Assembly: GCA_041299015.1 (NCBI GenBank)
Contig: JBFYWB010000062.1
Coordinates: 1 to 64,000, forward strand
Length of the DNA stretch: 64,000 bases
Direction: 5' to 3'
Source of the DNA: JARFQH01 sp041299015
GTDB taxonomy: Bacteria; Desulfobacterota; Desulfobacteria; Desulfobacterales; SG8-13
The notes beneath the pieces are model-generated. The model saw only the letters and a program-made list of their open reading frames with translations, was not told the DNA's origin and made no database searches. This document shows positions 26,358-35,266 of this stretch, in pieces. A program made the translations under genes and the position numbers. How positions within the stretch are numbered: position 1 is the stretch's first letter; every line of letters starts with the position of its first letter.

Positions 26358-26987
26358 TTATTTTTTCTTCTTTGCCGACGTTTTCTTCGGGGCCGGCTTG
26401 CTCTCGATGAATTTATAGGTTACGGCGGTGCATGATGTGGTCAGGGACATGTTGCCCTTGACCGGTTTCATGGAAACGTCGCGGATATTGACAACGCGCG
26501 ATAATCTGGCGACCCGGTCGAAAAAGATGGCGAGGTTGTGAAATTTGCCGTTTACTTTCATGACGACGGGAATTTCAGCATAAAAATCCTTCTGCACCTC
26601 GGCTTTTGGCTGAAAAAGGAGAAACTCCAGCCCGGAATCCTTGCCGGAATCTGAAATGCTGGTCAACAGCGATGGAATTTCTTCTTTTTCCGGCAATGAT
26701 TTCATGACGATTTTAAACTGGTCCTCTGCATCCTTCATCTTCTGTTGAAACTTTTTCAGGTCCTTGGCATTGTTCTTTGCCGTTTGGAGTTCCTTGTCCA
26801 GTTTTGCCAACTCTTTTTCAAGAGTGCCGATGGTCTCTTGCTTGGGCATGTAAAACAAAAAAACAGCCACGCCGATGAAGACCAGAAAAACGCCGGCACT
26901 GATCAGGATCCGGTAAAGCCTTGAAAGTTTTTCGACTTTGTCAATAAATGGTTCAAGCGCGTCTAGTGTGAGAGCGGTTTTTTTCAT
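26358..26987 (-). CDS. pilO: Type IV pilus assembly protein PilO
   Basis: 209-residue bitopic inner-membrane protein. One transmembrane helix (about 27-50), a coiled coil (about 52-100, TLEKELAKLDKELQTAKNNAKDLKKF), then a ferredoxin-like periplasmic domain, ending in a Lys-rich tail. It pairs with PilN to form the alignment subcomplex. Starts two bases after pilN. Confidence 0.92.
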   Translation of the reverse strand: MKKTALTLDALEPFIDKVEKLSRLYRILISAGVFLVFIGVAVFLFYMPKQETIGTLEKELAKLDKELQTAKNNAKDLKKFQQKMKDAEDQFKIVMKSLPEKEEIPSLLTSISDSGKDSGLEFLLFQPKAEVQKDFYAEIPVVMKVNGKFHNLAIFFDRVARLSRVVNIRDVSMKPVKGNMSLTTSCTAVTYKFIESKPAPKKTSAKKKK

Positions 26988-26989
26988 GG

Positions 26990-27568
26990 TTATGTTCTCT
27001 TCTTTGGCTCTTTTTTCAGTTCGTTGGGTTCTGCTTTACTGCAGGTGATGGAGAACTTTTTCAGCCCCGAGCCCTTGACCACTTGTTTTTCAATGGTTTG
27101 CAGTCGCACGGAACCGAACAACCCGGTGCCTTCCAGGCGGGTCATGAAGTCGGCCACGGTCTTATTGTCCAGAGCGATACCATCGATTTGAACGTTTTGA
27201 GGCCGGTCGTCGAATGAAGTAAACCACATCCGGTTGGCGATGATTTTATCCGACATGTTTTCGAGAAGTTGTACCGGTTCGAAGCGGTTGGTTTCCAGCT
27301 TGCGGATAACTTCGGTTTTCTTCTCCAGAATCGCCAGCATCTTTTTGATTTCTTCGATCTGTTCGGTAATTTTTTGAAACTTGGCGACCTCCTTCTTTGT
27401 GGCGTCCACATTGGTTTTGAGGTCCTTGATCCGCCCGCCTAGATGAATGTTGTAATAGATCAGGACGGCCAGCATCAAGAAAAAGGAAAGAAAGAAGACC
27501 GAAATCTGTCGCCGAATGTTCTCTTTTTTCCGGGCGGCCCGAAAGGGCAAAAGGTTGATGCGTATCAT
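26990..27568 (-). CDS. pilN: Type IV pilus assembly protein PilN
   Basis: 192 residues. The cytoplasmic N-terminal peptide IRINLLPFR is the conserved PilN segment that docks on PilM. One transmembrane helix (about 22-45) and a coiled coil (about 50-95) lead to a periplasmic domain. Its start overlaps the pilM stop by four bases (ATGA-type), so the two are translationally coupled. Confidence 0.94.
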   Translation of the reverse strand: MIRINLLPFRAARKKENIRRQISVFFLSFFLMLAVLIYYNIHLGGRIKDLKTNVDATKKEVAKFQKITEQIEEIKKMLAILEKKTEVIRKLETNRFEPVQLLENMSDKIIANRMWFTSFDDRPQNVQIDGIALDNKTVADFMTRLEGTGLFGSVRLQTIEKQVVKGSGLKKFSITCSKAEPNELKKEPKKRT

Positions 27569-28617
27569 TTGTCGTCAATCTTCCTTATAGCCAGACCCAT
27601 TGTGATCGCGGCCTGGGGTGCAATTTGTTCGATGTAGGCAGGGTCGAAGTTGCTGTCCAATACAAAGTTGCCGAAGGGATTGATGGTCGTCACTTCAGAA
27701 GACGTTTCCGAGGCCAGCAATTGACGGAAATCGGCGATGTTGCCCCCGCCGCCGCTCAATATAATTCGTTTTATTTGATCCTCAGGGTAGGTCGAGTAAA
27801 AAAAGTCAATCGCCCGCCGGATTTCCGTGCACCAGTCTGAGACAACTCCGATCACGATTTCCTTGATGTCTGCGGCGGAGATTTTATCGGTCTGCCCGCC
27901 CAACTTAATGGCTTCGGACTCATCGAAGGAGCAATTAATGAGGGAAATGATTTTCTGGTTGATCTGTCCGCAGCCAAGCGAGACATCGCGCATGAAAACC
28001 GAGTTGCTACCTTTTAGAATATTAAGCGATGTCTTGCTGGCGCCGATATCGATCAACGCAATATTTTCGTCTTTCACCTCATGGTTGATTTCGAAAATAT
28101 TTTGAAGCGCGAATGCTTCGACATCGATGATGCAGGGATTCAATCCGGCTAGATTCACAAGGTTGATATAATCATTGACCATTTCTTTCTTGGCGGCTAC
28201 CAGGAAAACGTTCATCTGGTTCGGATTGTTTTCATTCGGACCGAGAATCTGAAAGTCGAGGTTGACATCACTGATGTCGAAAGGAATATACTGTTCGGCC
28301 TCGAAATGAATCGTGTCCTGGAGTTGATCCTCGGCCATCGTTTGGACGTTGATTTTCTTAACGATGACCGAATATCCGCCAATCGATACGGCAACATTTT
28401 TTTCGCGGATGTTGTAGGTTTTGAACAGTTCCTTGATTTTCTTGGCGACCTCTTCCGGCTCGTTGATGGCGCCATCCTCGATAAGGCCCGGAGTGATGTC
28501 CACCATGCCGAAACGTTTGAGGGTCCTTCCCTTGGCAGTGTCGGCGACTTCAGCCGCCTTAATCGTTCGGGAGCCGATGTCCAAGCCGACGAGATGGTCT
28601 TTTTTTCCGAATAGCAT
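27565..28617 (-). CDS. pilM: Type IV pilus assembly protein PilM
   Basis: 350-residue actin-like ATPase on the cytoplasmic face that binds PilN. Phosphate-1 region VGLDIGSRTIKAAEV at residues about 9-25, IALIDIGASKTSLNI (phosphate-2) and ILSGGGGNIADF (adenosine). First gene of pilMNOPQ; the remaining pilus genes (pilin, motor ATPases, platform) are not in the window. Confidence 0.95.
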   Translation of the reverse strand: MLFGKKDHLVGLDIGSRTIKAAEVADTAKGRTLKRFGMVDITPGLIEDGAINEPEEVAKKIKELFKTYNIREKNVAVSIGGYSVIVKKINVQTMAEDQLQDTIHFEAEQYIPFDISDVNLDFQILGPNENNPNQMNVFLVAAKKEMVNDYINLVNLAGLNPCIIDVEAFALQNIFEINHEVKDENIALIDIGASKTSLNILKGSNSVFMRDVSLGCGQINQKIISLINCSFDESEAIKLGGQTDKISAADIKEIVIGVVSDWCTEIRRAIDFFYSTYPEDQIKRIILSGGGGNIADFRQLLASETSSEVTTINPFGNFVLDSNFDPAYIEQIAPQAAITMGLAIRKIDDK

Positions 28618-28797
28618 AGGAGCTCTCTTACTCTTTAAGGTGTTTTCTTGCGTTAACCGGCTCTTTTGCCGTGATGGGGAATAACAGCGAAATATATCGG
28701 CCCTTGAAAATCGTGAGGTCTTTAATTTTTTTCGTTTCGACCAATGTTCGTATCCCGCCCGGATTAGGTCAAGCCAATCATGTTAATTATACATTTA

Positions 28798-28828
28798 ATT
28801 ATAGGTAGTTAAGATATATTTCACTCAA
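28798..28828 (-). promoter_or_regulatory. Candidate pilMNOPQ promoter
   Basis: A perfect TATAAT lies on the minus strand (28803-28798) with TTGAGT (28828-28823, four of six) 19 bases upstream, a longer spacing than optimal. It would give a leader of about 175 bases ahead of pilM. Confidence 0.3.
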
Positions 28829-28961
28829 AATTTTCGTATTGATCTATATCTTGAGCGTAATTACTTTAGGCATTCATTTAATGTACATTGTATCACATAT
28901 TCTTTCATTTCGATACCCCATTTCTTTCGGTCGAATGCCCCTTACCAGTGGATGGACCCAA

Positions 28962-29015
28962 TGTCGGCAACGATGGTCAAACTCGATGGCAAAACGGGTG
29001 TTGCCCCTGCCGACA
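28962..29015 (+). repeat. Nested inverted repeat, possible structured leader RNA
   Basis: TGTCGGCA (28962-28969) pairs perfectly with TGCCGACA (29008-29015); between them GGCAA and TTGCC form an inner stem around an 8-base loop. The arrangement, 390 bases before the kinase gene, could be part of a structured 5' leader; it does not match a riboswitch class I can name. Confidence 0.35.
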
Positions 29016-29182
29016 TGAGCCCGAAACCGGTATTTTGGGACGGACTAAATCTACTTATCGGCTTTTCAGGACGAAAGTTTAGCCGACAAGAGCTGTTTAT
29101 CCAAAAAGAATGCCGGGTTCCTGCCTGAAGCAGCCGCTGGCGATTTGTACACGCCTGGGCGCTCCAGTCGAACTCCTACCGG

Positions 29183-29208
29183 GCGAAAAACTGCAAAGTT
29201 TTTCTCGC
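29183..29208 (+). repeat. Hairpin upstream of the sensor kinase
   Basis: AAAAACT (29186-29192) pairs with AGTTTTT (29197-29203), extended by GCGA/TCGC with one bulged C. No T tract follows, so it is not an obvious terminator. Confidence 0.3.
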
Positions 29209-29405
29209 TGGGAATGGTTTTTCTCTGCCGGGCCCCATTTGGCGGTGTCGATTGATATTTTTACCCCGGCATGCTACCTTCAGTTGCCGGCTCCCGTCAG
29301 TTAATTGAGTGTCCCCGATGGCTCATTTGATTCGTAGCGACTGTTTTCAGCAGTCCTTTTTATTGGCGATTGGAAGGGAAGCGATAGGCACCGAAGTGGC
29401 CTATC

Positions 29406-30857
29406 ATGGAAGGTGACTCTCTGCCTAAAGGCGAACGGATCTTGAAGTCGATCGACCGAGCGATTGAAGAAAAAGCCAAACCGTTTCGACTGGTGAAGTA
29501 CTTTACAATCACCAGCCTTATATTGATATTTTTGGGCACCATCATCCTGTCGATGCTGAACACCCATTGGGCGCGTGCCATGCAGCGTGAAAAAAGTGAA
29601 GAATACGCTCTTTTGATCATCGAAAACTTGAATCACCAGATTTTTTTACAGTTCATCATGCCCGTCGTGCTACGCTACGGCAAGATTCAGCTAAGAAACG
29701 AGGAACAGTATGAACTCATGGATAAGGTGGTGCGCAATACCTTACACAGCTTCAATGTCGAGAAGGTCAACATTTACGACATGAACAACGTCATTTCTTA
29801 CAGTTTCGATCGGGAGTTGATCGGCAAAACGAACATGGGCGGTACCGGCTACCAAGCAGCGGTGGAAGGCAAATCGGTTTCCCGTCAGGTTCAACGCGGC
29901 AACTTTTTAGAGATGCTTTTCGGCATCCCGAAAGAAAGCCGATTCGTCACTTACGCGCCGCTGCGGGCGGAGCAGCTGCCGGCCCGGATTTCAGGACCGG
30001 TATTGGGCGTGATCGAAATCGTGGAGAATCTCTCCGATGAGTACAAATCGATTTTCAAATACCAAGTCTATGTCGTGACCACCAGTGCAATGGTCATGCT
30101 GGTACTCTTTCTGGTTTTGATCTTCGTGGTAAAACGCGGCGAGGGCATCATTGAGCAGCGGGCTCAGGAACGACTGCGCCTCAAGGAGCAGCTCAACCGC
30201 GCCGCGCACCTGTCTTCTCTCGGCGAAATGGCCGCGGTGATTTCCCATGAGATCCGCAATCCTCTCGGTATAATCCGCAGCTCCGCCGAGCTGCTCAAAA
30301 AGAAGGTGGCCGGTTTTGATCCGGACAATACCATTCCCGATATCGTTATCGAAGAATCAAGCCGTCTAAACAACATCATAACCGATTTCCTGAAGTACGC
30401 GCGACCGCGGCCACCGCGTCTGGCGCCTTGCCGGATAGAGGATGTTTTAGAAAAAAATCTATCCTACCTTGCAACGCAGATGGCGGGCAAGGGATACCAC
30501 GTTCACAAGACCATCGCTGATAATCTGCCGACGCTGAACGCGGATGCAGACATGCTCTACCAGGCATTTCTGAATGTTTTCATCAACGCCTTACAGGCAA
30601 TGCCCGATGGGGGTCAAATATTCCTCCAGGTACAGGGCCAGCCGGATAAGCTCGAAGTGATCATTGCGGACCAGGGGGGCGGTGTACCGCAGGAAATTCT
30701 GGAGAAGGTATGGGACCCCTTCTTCACGACCAAGGACAAGGGTACCGGCTTGGGGCTGGGGATCGTGAAGAACATCATCGACGCACACGGCGGCGATATT
30801 CTCATCGAAAATACTTCCGAAGGTGGAGCGCGGTTCATCATACGTTTCACCATTTAG
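29406..30857 (+). CDS. Two-TM sensor histidine kinase (PilS/ZraS/AtoS-like)
   Basis: 483-residue NtrB-type kinase. Two transmembrane helices (about 31-55 and 222-245) flank a periplasmic sensor domain of about 165 residues; no HAMP or PAS is evident. HisKA has the phospho-acceptor in VISHEIRNPLGIIRSSAELLKKK (about residues 279-300), followed by the ATPase domain with N-box NVFINALQAMPDGG, DQGGGVP and GTGLGLGIVKNII. It is coupled to the response regulator 14 bases downstream. Position next to pil genes suggests PilS, but PilS normally has six helices, so this pair may serve another signal. The ATG at 29406 lacks a strong ribosome site. Confidence 0.85.
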   Translation: MEGDSLPKGERILKSIDRAIEEKAKPFRLVKYFTITSLILIFLGTIILSMLNTHWARAMQREKSEEYALLIIENLNHQIFLQFIMPVVLRYGKIQLRNEEQYELMDKVVRNTLHSFNVEKVNIYDMNNVISYSFDRELIGKTNMGGTGYQAAVEGKSVSRQVQRGNFLEMLFGIPKESRFVTYAPLRAEQLPARISGPVLGVIEIVENLSDEYKSIFKYQVYVVTTSAMVMLVLFLVLIFVVKRGEGIIEQRAQERLRLKEQLNRAAHLSSLGEMAAVISHEIRNPLGIIRSSAELLKKKVAGFDPDNTIPDIVIEESSRLNNIITDFLKYARPRPPRLAPCRIEDVLEKNLSYLATQMAGKGYHVHKTIADNLPTLNADADMLYQAFLNVFINALQAMPDGGQIFLQVQGQPDKLEVIIADQGGGVPQEILEKVWDPFFTTKDKGTGLGLGIVKNIIDAHGGDILIENTSEGGARFIIRFTI

Positions 30858-30871
30858 CAGAAAGGATAACC

Positions 30872-32251
30872 GTGGAAACCGTTCTCATCGTCGATGACGA
30901 AAAAAACTACACACGGATTCTGGGTGCCGTTCTGGAAGAGGAAGGGTTTGAAATATTGACCGCCAACAGCGGAACCGAGGCCCTTGAAATCCTGGAAGGC
31001 TCGGACGTGGACCTGGTCCTGACCGACATGAAAATGCCGGTGATGGACGGTATCCAACTGCTTGAGAAGATCAAGGCCAGGGATTCGGAGCTGCCGGTCA
31101 TCATGATGACGGCTCACGGAACCGTGGACAAGGCCGTAGAAGCCATGCAGAAAGGCGCCTACAGCTATATTCTGAAGCCTTTTGACAACGATCGCCTGAC
31201 CATCTACGTTAGAAAAGCCGTCGCGATGTTCCGGGTGATCAAGGAAAACCGTGAACTGCGCAATGCCGTTTCCTCCCAGTACAGCTTCGACAACATCATC
31301 GGCAAGAGCAAAGTCATTCAGCAGGTCTTTGATACAATCCGTAAGGTCGCACCCAGCAATGCCACTGTTCTGATCGAAGGCGAGAGCGGCACCGGAAAAG
31401 AACTGGTGGCCAAATCGATCCACTTCAACAGCCCCCGCCGGGAAAAGCCTTTCGTGGCTGTCAACTGTTCCGCACTGGTCGAAACGCTTCTTGAAAGCGA
31501 GCTGTTCGGTCACGAGCGGGGCGCTTTTACCGGTGCGATATCGATGAGAAAGGGACGCTTCGAGCTGGCCGACACCGGTACGCTTTTTCTGGATGAAATC
31601 GGGGACTTGTCAACCGGCCTGCAGGTGAAGCTCTTGCGGGTGCTGCAGGAAAAGGTTTTCGAACGGGTGGGAGGTATTAAGCCGATAGCGGTCGACATCC
31701 GGGTCATTGCCGCCACCAACCGTAACCTGAAGGAGGAAATGAAAAAGGGGCGTTTTCGTGAAGACCTTTATTACCGGCTCAACGTGGTCCACATCGATCT
31801 GCCGTCGCTCAAACAACGACAGCAGGATATCCGGCTGCTGTTGGATCACTTCATCAAGAAATATGCCGATGAACGCAAGCACGGCGTGCCGGTGACCGGA
31901 ATTGACCCTGAAGTTGTGCGGCTCTTTTATGAGTACAGTTGGCCGGGAAACGTTCGGGAACTCGAAAACCTCATCGAGCGTCTCATGATTATGAGTCCGG
32001 GCGGCATCATCACCCCTGCTGACCTGCCGAAAAGCTTCAGAGAGACTGCGCACGACGACCTGTATTTAGAGAGCATACCGGCGGATGCCAAACTGTACGA
32101 GACCCTGGCAATGATTGAAAAAACAATGATCCTGAGAGCCTTGAAGAAAACCGGCTTCGTTCAATCGCGGGCGGCGGAATTGCTTGGCATCGGCAAAAGC
32201 GGTCTGAACCAGAAAATCAAGAAGTACAACCTGGATCTCGGCTCGAAATAG
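30872..32251 (+). CDS. Sigma-54-dependent response regulator (NtrC/PilR/AtoC type)
   Basis: 459 residues from a GTG at 30872, chosen because AAAGGAT lies just upstream and the receiver domain starts there (VETVLIVDDE); the frame further upstream overlaps the kinase and is not real. Receiver domain 1-120 with Asp52 (LVLTDMKMP), AAA+ domain with Walker A GESGTGKE, canonical sigma-54 loop GAFTGA, Walker B GTLFLDEIGD, and a C-terminal Fis-type HTH (SRAAELLGIGKSGLNQKI). It should activate sigma-54 promoters under control of the preceding kinase; pilA or other targets lie outside the window. Confidence 0.92.
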   Translation: METVLIVDDEKNYTRILGAVLEEEGFEILTANSGTEALEILEGSDVDLVLTDMKMPVMDGIQLLEKIKARDSELPVIMMTAHGTVDKAVEAMQKGAYSYILKPFDNDRLTIYVRKAVAMFRVIKENRELRNAVSSQYSFDNIIGKSKVIQQVFDTIRKVAPSNATVLIEGESGTGKELVAKSIHFNSPRREKPFVAVNCSALVETLLESELFGHERGAFTGAISMRKGRFELADTGTLFLDEIGDLSTGLQVKLLRVLQEKVFERVGGIKPIAVDIRVIAATNRNLKEEMKKGRFREDLYYRLNVVHIDLPSLKQRQQDIRLLLDHFIKKYADERKHGVPVTGIDPEVVRLFYEYSWPGNVRELENLIERLMIMSPGGIITPADLPKSFRETAHDDLYLESIPADAKLYETLAMIEKTMILRALKKTGFVQSRAAELLGIGKSGLNQKIKKYNLDLGSK

Positions 32252-32260
32252 CCTGCGCAT

Positions 32261-32983
32261 TCAGTTTTCAGCTGCGGTCGGTTCGACCGCTATGTTTCCG
32301 GACCGCTCTATGGCCAGATCGGCGTAAAACGATTGCGGCAAAGCGGAGACGATTTTCTGGTAAGCCTGCTGACTTTTGTCAGCGTGGCCAAGTTCGGCAT
32401 ACAGCCGGCCCATGTTGAAAAGGGCCTCGGCTTTAACGACCGGATCGACGCCCGCTACAATATTTTCATAATATTCAAGAGCTTTATCGTATTCTCGCTT
32501 TGCTTCGTGCGCATAACCCAGAGCGTTTAAAATTTGGTTCCTGTAAAACGGTTGCGAAAAATCATCCAGTGCACTTTGGTACAGGGCAATGGCTTGGTCC
32601 ACTTCGCCGGCTTCATAGCAGATATCGGCAAAGATAACGCGCGCCAATCTTCCGCCCGGTTTGTCACCGAAATCGGCAATCAGCCCTTCGAATTCGGACC
32701 TGACCTCTTGATATGCCAGCAGCGGATCACTGTCCATTTCGCTGCGAAGCGTATTGTAGCGATTCCAGCTTTTCTGCAGCTGCGCCAGGGACTCGTTGGC
32801 GTTCTGGCGGGAATAGTAATTCCACCCCGAAATGATCAGAACGATAAGAATCAGCCCGCATAGAGCGGCGAGCATCTGGTATTTATGATTGACAACAAAT
32901 TGGAACAGCCGAGCCGACAGGGTCAGGAACTCATCGGGTTCCTTGAGCAGCTGTTTACGCGAGACCTTTTTCTTGATTGCCAT
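32261..32983 (-). CDS. Membrane-anchored TPR protein (YfgM-like)
   Basis: 240 residues. A charged N-terminus, one transmembrane helix (about 37-57, MLAALCGLILIVLIISGW), then TPR-like helices (about 100-225, with ALYQSALDDF, ALGYAHEAKREYDKALEYYENI and ALFNMGRLYAELG). The topology places the repeats in the periplasm, like YfgM, an ancillary SecYEG/chaperone partner. The assignment is by architecture only. Its ATG lies 29 bases inside the end of the PfkB gene, so the two are translationally linked. Last gene of a minus-strand run. Confidence 0.7.
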   Translation of the reverse strand: MAIKKKVSRKQLLKEPDEFLTLSARLFQFVVNHKYQMLAALCGLILIVLIISGWNYYSRQNANESLAQLQKSWNRYNTLRSEMDSDPLLAYQEVRSEFEGLIADFGDKPGGRLARVIFADICYEAGEVDQAIALYQSALDDFSQPFYRNQILNALGYAHEAKREYDKALEYYENIVAGVDPVVKAEALFNMGRLYAELGHADKSQQAYQKIVSALPQSFYADLAIERSGNIAVEPTAAEN

Positions 32984-33989
32984 TTTGGCGCTCCTCTATC
33001 ATCTTCCGTATGCGCCGCCAGCCTTCTTCGGGGATAGCAGCGCCGATAACCTGACAGACCTCGTAACCGCAAGCCGAGCCGATCCGACCGCACCAGTCCA
33101 GCGGATATCCATTCACCAAGCCGTATAAAAAGCCTGAAGCCCAGAGATCGCCGGCGCCCGTGGTATCCACCGCACGGCCGGCTCCCAGAGGATCGATATG
33201 CATCATCTGACCCCGGTGGGATAGAATGCTGCCGCGCTCGCCGAGCTTGACCACGGCAATGTCAACTTTTTCCGCCAGGTCTTCCAAAGACTGCTGCTCG
33301 TTGTTGAGTCCGGTGAATGCCCGGGCTTCGTCTTCATTGGCGATAACGATATCGACGTAGTCACTGACGATTCGATCCAGCAGGCATCTATGTTCCTCGA
33401 TGACCGTAAAGCTGGCCAAGTCGAGCGAGATCAGAGCACCGGCGGCACGCGCCGCACTCAAGGCCGTCAACATCAGTTCCGGATTAAACAACAAGTATCC
33501 TTCAATATGGACAATCGCTGCGTTTTCGAAACAGCCGTTGGTTAGTTCCGCAGGCTGGGTTTCCGAAGATGCACCGAGGTAGGTAAACATCGAGCGTTGT
33601 GCGTCGGGTGTGATAATCGACAGCACCCGCCCAGTGGGCGAATCGGAAGCGAAAAGGGCTGGTTCAACGTTTTGGCGAAGCAATTCTTCACGAAAGAAAC
33701 GCCCCCACTGCCCGTTGCCGCACTTGCCGACAAAACGGGCCCGACCGCCCAGCCGACTGACACCCACCACCGTATTGCAGGCAGACCCTCCCGGCACGAA
33801 CGTGGTCTTTCCGGTGGTGTGGGCCAAGGCAGCTTCGATAAAGTTTTTTTCCACCAGGGTCATGCCCCCCTTGACGGCACCGGTTTGTTCTAGAAACGCT
33901 TCGTTTTCGTGGGTTAAGATGTCTATCAACGCCGACCCGACGCCCACGATCAGTTTGCAGTTTGGCTTGAATTCTTCCTGCACATCCAT
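32955..33989 (-). CDS. PfkB-family carbohydrate/nucleoside kinase
   Basis: 344-residue ribokinase-superfamily kinase. Substrate-side motif GGSACNTVVGVSRLG near residue 67, and the C-terminal catalytic signature DTTGAGDLWASGFLYG with the base Asp. The sequence resembles bacterial proteins annotated as adenosine kinase or sugar kinase; which substrate cannot be said. It is followed by an overlapping TPR gene and preceded by the SH3 gene, all minus strand. Confidence 0.85.
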   Translation of the reverse strand: MDVQEEFKPNCKLIVGVGSALIDILTHENEAFLEQTGAVKGGMTLVEKNFIEAALAHTTGKTTFVPGGSACNTVVGVSRLGGRARFVGKCGNGQWGRFFREELLRQNVEPALFASDSPTGRVLSIITPDAQRSMFTYLGASSETQPAELTNGCFENAAIVHIEGYLLFNPELMLTALSAARAAGALISLDLASFTVIEEHRCLLDRIVSDYVDIVIANEDEARAFTGLNNEQQSLEDLAEKVDIAVVKLGERGSILSHRGQMMHIDPLGAGRAVDTTGAGDLWASGFLYGLVNGYPLDWCGRIGSACGYEVCQVIGAAIPEEGWRRIRKMIEERQNGNQEKGLA

Positions 33990-34106
33990 TTATCGATCGC
34001 CTCATTGAGAGACAAACGGTTAAGGGATCATTCGCCGCCGATGCGACGAGGGCACCATCAGCGGGCCCTGCTTCCCGGTGTTTGCCGTCGGAGCCGCTGC
34101 TCTTAT

Positions 34107-34538
34107 TTACCAAACCAGTGAGTCGTGAATCCAGCCCTGGTCACCATCCGCATGAAGGACACGCAGCCAATTGCTTTTCTGCTCCAAGACTTTGAAGGGT
34201 ACCCCGATGCCGACCGAGAAAACAATTTCATTCTCGGTCCCGGCTCCTGTACGGACGTTGCAATTCGGTTTGGCGGTGATGACAGTCTGCAGCTTGCCGG
34301 CCAAAGAATCGTGGACCCAGCCCGAATCACCCTCAAAATCTCGGAACTGGTACCAGGCGCCCTCCTTTTTGATGACCTCGAAGGGATAGTATTTTTGTAC
34401 ACTCCAGAGAATATCGTAGGAGGAACCCGGACCAGAACGGATATTGGCGATGCTGGCGGTAATTGCAAGACGCTCAGCGAGGGCGGTTTGACTGGACACG
34501 GCCCAAAAAGCCAGCAACGTCAAGGTGCAAAATCGCAT
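34107..34538 (-). CDS. Exported bacterial SH3 (SH3_3) domain protein
   Basis: About 143 residues from ATG 34538, which gives a clean signal peptide (MRFCTLTLLAFWAVSSQTALA). Two SH3-like domains follow: ASIANIRSGPGSSYDILWSV and PNCNVRTGAGTENEIVFSV, each ending in a GWVHDSL/GWIHDSL motif. Such domains bind peptidoglycan or protein partners in the periplasm. The open frame reaches 34583, but the extra residues would precede the signal peptide. Part of a minus-strand cluster after the phosphatase gene. Confidence 0.8.
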   Translation of the reverse strand: MRFCTLTLLAFWAVSSQTALAERLAITASIANIRSGPGSSYDILWSVQKYYPFEVIKKEGAWYQFRDFEGDSGWVHDSLAGKLQTVITAKPNCNVRTGAGTENEIVFSVGIGVPFKVLEQKSNWLRVLHADGDQGWIHDSLVW

Positions 34539-34588
34539 CGGCGCACTCTCTAAGGAGCGATCATTAAAAGGGTTCGCGGCCAAGGCCG

Positions 34589-35224
34589 TCAGACAGTGTA
34601 AAATACCAACTCCGGCAATCTCACGCAGGTGAGTCGGTTGCCGTAGACGGCGCCGGTATCGATACCGATTTTATTTGGCAACAGAAGCGGTTCGTGCAGC
34701 GGGGTGTGGCCGAACACCACCATCTTGTCGAAATCGTAAGTGGATTCGATGAAACGCTTTCGAATCCACAAGAGGTCCTCGGTCTTTTGCCTTTCCAGGG
34801 GCACCTTGTTTTTCAATCCGGCATGCACGAAGATATAGTTTTGGGTTTCGTAATAAAGCCGCAGGGATTTGAAAAATTCGAGATGCGTTTTCGGTATCAC
34901 CGGTTCACCCTCCGGCCGCGGGCGGTTCATGTAACTCTCCAGTGTTTGCTGGCCACCGTTGACCAAATAGGTGATCCGGTCTTCACCGGAGAGGTATTTC
35001 TCCAGCATCTCCTCGTGATTGCCCTTCAGAAAAACGGCGTTGGCATATTTTTTTTTCAGTTCGGCCAGGTAGGCGACGACCTCGAAGGACTGCGGCCCCC
35101 TATCTATGTAGTCTCCCAGGAAAACCAGGCTGTCGGACTCGAAATCGACGTCTATTTTCTCCATCAGCACCAGGAGTTTCTCATAGCACCCGTGGATATC
35201 GCCGACCGCATATATTCTTTCCAT
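34589..35224 (-). CDS. Serine/threonine phosphatase-like metallophosphoesterase
   Basis: 211 residues of the PPP/calcineurin-like fold. The metal-binding blocks are all visible: GDIHGCYEKL (residues 8-17), GDYIDRGPQS (about 37-46), KGNHEEM (about 68-74) and VFGHTPL near 175. This resembles the bacterial PrpA/PrpB, ApaH-like phosphatases; the substrate may be phosphoproteins or nucleotides. Between the radical SAM and SH3 genes on the same strand. Confidence 0.88.
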   Translation of the reverse strand: MERIYAVGDIHGCYEKLLVLMEKIDVDFESDSLVFLGDYIDRGPQSFEVVAYLAELKKKYANAVFLKGNHEEMLEKYLSGEDRITYLVNGGQQTLESYMNRPRPEGEPVIPKTHLEFFKSLRLYYETQNYIFVHAGLKNKVPLERQKTEDLLWIRKRFIESTYDFDKMVVFGHTPLHEPLLLPNKIGIDTGAVYGNRLTCVRLPELVFYTV

Positions 35225-35266
35225 ACTTCTTCTGATCGCTCGCTTTGTTCCGCTGACAAAATCAGC

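Larger units (their letters stand above)
28618..29405. other. 788-base divergent intergenic region between pilM and the sensor kinase
   Basis: The pilM-proximal half (about 28740-28925) is strongly AT-rich. The kinase-proximal half is GC-richer and contains two potential RNA structures: a nested inverted repeat at 28962-29015 and a hairpin at 29183-29208. No open frame here has a ribosome site and a recognisable product. A strict sigma-54 -24/-12 pair was not found on either strand. Confidence 0.6.

Noticed and set aside
28985..29006. Sigma-54-like TGGCA...TTGC in the pilM-kinase spacer
   Set aside because: The GG to GC distance is three bases too long for a -24/-12 promoter; it is better explained by the inverted repeat there.
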